DNA of 64,000 bases from a virus. The stretch spans positions 1 through 64,000 of the IMG/VR virus record IMGVR_UViG_3300042558_000825; one strand, 5' to 3'. Positions 61,604 to 64,000 of this stretch are shown here, in pieces. Made by a program: the position numbers and the translations under genes. The notes below the pieces were generated by a model. That model worked only from the letters and a program-made list of their open reading frames with translations. It did not search any database and had not been told where the DNA came from. Every line of letters starts with the position of its first letter. The stretch's first letter is position 1.

Positions 61604-64000
61604 TTATCTTATTTGTAATTGAGCTGGTGTAAGTGCCGCAATCACTACCACATCATTTGCTGTCGCACCATTTGCAAATATTTCGTAAGGAGCAGATTTA
61701 ATTTCATATAAATCTCCAAAACTCATTGTAGGATCATTCGGCACTAATACTGCTGAACTAATTAATTCACCAACTTGGGCATGTAAGTATGCACTTAATT
61801 CACTAAAGTAAAAAGTGTCACCAAAATTCCAATTATTAATATCAAAGTATGCATTCATTGCAGAAAGAACGGCACTGCGAATTTCACTATCACTGGCATT
61901 AGTATTATTTGCTCTAATGACTTTAACAGTTGCTCTTAATAGTTCAGGAGCTTTAGGTCCAAATAATGGCAAAAATACTACGCTATTTAATATAACACTA
62001 TCACTTAACATTTTGTAATCATTTAATGAACCATATGATTGTGATAGTTCATTGATTGTAGGTTTATCTGGCATTGGTACTGTATCAGTAATATCTTGTA
62101 ACCAATTTTGATAAGCAGTATAATAGGATTGTGTTACTAGATATAAATCAATAATATTTGTAGTAGCTGGATCAATACGTGTAGTGTTATTACTATTATG
62201 ACGATATTGGAATTGCAATCCTTGACGTCCCGGTTTCATAATATATTGAGGTTGTTCTGTTACAACATAATAAAGAGTATTGACTGTTTGGTCTTGAATA
62301 GTTCTATAAAATAAATTATCACTGTATGCATAAAATAATTGACCTTCTGGGTACTCATATTTAACTACTTCAATTTGAGTCTTAGTGGGGTATTGGTATA
62401 CCACGGTACTTGATGCTATCAATTGATAACGTGAAAGATTAATAGCATCTTGTATAAGTTCAAAGAAAGTATAAACACCTATATTAGTATTACCAGTTAC
62501 ATAACCAGTAACTTCAGTAAAGAAATCTGGATTACTAACAAGTGTTCTATCATTAACATCTATGCTTGCAATTTCTACTTCAAAGTCATTAATATAACCG
62601 TCACTCTCTACTGTTTGACCAATGATACTAGTAGATACAGGTGCAGCCAATGCATAGTTACTATTAAATTGTGTATTAGTTGCTAATACTTTAACAAAGT
62701 CTTGTAATATTTTTCCACTAAACGGATCATATACTAGTTTGCCAGTTTCAAACGTAAAACGTGTATCAGCCACACTACCAAAGTAATATGTTAATGAGCG
62801 ATATGATATACTGTAACGGTTGTTACCTGAACTTAAAAAGTTTATAAAATAGTTACTAGCATTATATGCACCTATACTCCAACGATCTTGTGCTATAGTT
62901 AAACTGTTATCAAATATTAAACTAAAACTTTGATTAAGTTCCATTCTAACAACGCATTCTTGTATTACAATGTTAGGGAGTGAGTTATCAAATGCAGGTA
63001 ATATAGTAGTTACTATTGCACCTTGTGGTACATATCCGTTTAATGTTACTGGCCCAGTACCATTACTGAATGCGCCCTCACCGTTATTATAACCATCACC
63101 CACTACATTTAATACGGTAGTCCATATATAAGTTTTGTCAGATGGGCTTGCAATACCTGCTATTAAACGGTTTGTTTCACTAAAATAATATCCACTAGGT
63201 GCAACAAATTTAATCATTGCTCCTTTTGTAGCGTATTTCATATTATGAGTAGAGTACGTTCCAATTGGGATAGGAGTATTATCACTACCATTAATATTGT
63301 AGAAATAACCAGTTAAACTATTAGCATCAACTGTTTGTTCTTCCCAATATACTGTTCCATCACCTGATGCTGTATTAACACTATATCGTGTATAGTTTTG
63401 TATATAATATTGTCTTGCACGATTATCTGCTAATAGAACAGCTAATGAGTCTGTTAAAAAAGTAATAATATCGCCGGTGGTAGTAATTGTTAATAATGTA
63501 TTACCATTAGTACTATCTTGGTACATGCCACCATCACTAGCAAATGAATTCGTGCTGGAGTATTTTCCGGTTGGGTCTAACAAGTCTAAGTTTTTTGATA
63601 CACCAACAGAACTACGGTTAATAGCTTTGCTTTTAATAATAGAACTGTATAATGTATATGGGAAATTGTTGTAATCTTCTCCATTAACCATTCTGTTCTG
63701 GGTGTAGTAGCGGGAAGGGGCACGTTGTTTAATGTTTGATAATGTTTCTCTTGCCTGTGCGTTTGACACCGGTGTCTGTAATTCTAATCCTAATGTAAGT
63801 GTTTCTGTTCGTCCTACCCTACTAATATAACTTAATGTAACTGATAGATTTTGCATCTCAGTTGGATCAATAGTATATGTCAATGCATTACCTGCACGTA
63901 CATATGCTCTAAATGTTCCTACTGGAATCTCGGAAAATACTCCATCACCGAAAACGTAACTAACTTGGTCATTGAATCTAGAGCCTACAGAAAATATTCT
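61604..64000 (-). CDS. 6: gp6-like baseplate wedge protein, 5' end missing
   Basis: The frame runs off the right edge without a start: 39 codons upstream of a TTG at 63881-63883 are open and coding (SRFNDQVSYVFGDGVFSEIP ...), so the TTG is internal and at least 798 residues are present. The pattern (FGDGVF ... IP, then LSNIKQRAPSRYYTQNRMVNGEDYNN) fits the baseplate J/gp6 family; T4 gp6 is 660 residues. It would form the wedge of the contractile-tail baseplate in the virion. Its end lies 25 bases before the giant gene, the T4 gp6-gp7 order. Confidence 0.83.
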   Translation of the reverse strand, partial: RIFSVGSRFNDQVSYVFGDGVFSEIPVGTFRAYVRAGNALTYTIDPTEMQNLSVTLSYISRVGRTETLTLGLELQTPVSNAQARETLSNIKQRAPSRYYTQNRMVNGEDYNNFPYTLYSSIIKSKAINRSSVGVSKNLDLLDPTGKYSSTNSFASDGGMYQDSTNGNTLLTITTTGDIITFLTDSLAVLLADNRARQYYIQNYTRYSVNTASGDGTVYWEEQTVDANSLTGYFYNINGSDNTPIPIGTYSTHNMKYATKGAMIKFVAPSGYYFSETNRLIAGIASPSDKTYIWTTVLNVVGDGYNNGEGAFSNGTGPVTLNGYVPQGAIVTTILPAFDNSLPNIVIQECVVRMELNQSFSLIFDNSLTIAQDRWSIGAYNASNYFINFLSSGNNRYSISYRSLTYYFGSVADTRFTFETGKLVYDPFSGKILQDFVKVLATNTQFNSNYALAAPVSTSIIGQTVESDGYINDFEVEIASIDVNDRTLVSNPDFFTEVTGYVTGNTNIGVYTFFELIQDAINLSRYQLIASSTVVYQYPTKTQIEVVKYEYPEGQLFYAYSDNLFYRTIQDQTVNTLYYVVTEQPQYIMKPGRQGLQFQYRHNSNNTTRIDPATTNIIDLYLVTQSYYTAYQNWLQDITDTVPMPDKPTINELSQSYGSLNDYKMLSDSVILNSVVFLPLFGPKAPELLRATVKVIRANNTNASDSEIRSAVLSAMNAYFDINNWNFGDTFYFSELSAYLHAQVGELISSAVLVPNDPTMSFGDLYEIKSAPYEIFANGATANDVVVIAALTPAQLQIR

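Noticed and set aside
63881-63883. TTG as the start of the gp6-like gene
   Set aside because: The frame upstream is open to the window edge and encodes gp6-like sequence, so the gene is simply cut by the edge.
1-64000. tRNA genes
   Set aside because: No cloverleaf-like segment with the usual arms was noticed outside the tmRNA; a tRNAscan run would settle this.

Overview
This window looks like an internal part of the genome of a large T4-like (Straboviridae/Kyanoviridae-style) myovirus. Nearly all genes lie on the minus strand, and they are AT-rich and tightly packed with ATGA or TAATG start/stop overlaps. Four things support the call: a gp6-like baseplate wedge protein at the right edge followed by a giant structural protein in the gp7 position, a T4 gpt-type holin, tail-fibre genes, and T4-type late promoters (TATAAATA or close variants) in front of structural genes. 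The host is probably a Gram-negative proteobacterium, because the phage carries an outer-membrane porin and a tmRNA with an ANDSQFALAA tag. A betaproteobacterial host is my best guess, not a proof.

Layout, left to right in window coordinates (transcription runs right to left). 1-5.0 kb: small unknown proteins plus a MoxR-type AAA+ ATPase and its partner metallopeptidase-like/VWA protein. Each transcription unit here has a near-consensus sigma70 promoter (TTGACA, 17 bp, TATACT/TACAAT), which suggests early or middle expression. 5.0-10.9 kb: four modular tail-fibre-like proteins with Ig/FN3 domains, six-fold propeller-like repeats or a Gly-rich domain, plus a coiled-coil protein. 10.9-13.3 kb: an outer-membrane porin, a fibre-assembly-like protein and a DUF4214-like surface protein. 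13.4-16.9 kb: an operon of periplasmic amino-acid-binding protein, dicarboxylate/amino-acid symporter, T4-like holin, a 20-residue membrane peptide and an Asp/Glu racemase. 16.9-20.7 kb: a coiled-coil membrane protein, a 29-residue membrane peptide and two exported low-complexity proteins.

21.1-21.35 kb: a circularly permuted (two-piece) tmRNA gene. 21.4-40.2 kb: an unusual cassette of five radical-SAM proteins, several glycosyltransferase-like proteins (one with 14 repeats), a sugar epimerase/dehydratase, an aminotransferase-like protein, an SGNH-hydrolase-like protein and a single-domain carbamoyltransferase. This looks like a biosynthetic or modification pathway of unknown product. 40.3-64.0 kb: virion proteins, including a 6118-residue protein and the gp6-like protein, which runs off the right end.

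Two promoter classes divide the window: sigma70-like sites for the MoxR/VWA region and the DUF4214 gene, and T4-late-like sites for fibres, porin, the amino-acid/lysis operon, parts of the cassette and virion genes. Factor-independent terminators of a repeated GGCTC...GAGCC design close several units. I see no tRNA, integrase, transposase or CRISPR array. No stretch over 300 bases lacks a gene except 21061-21376, which holds the tmRNA.
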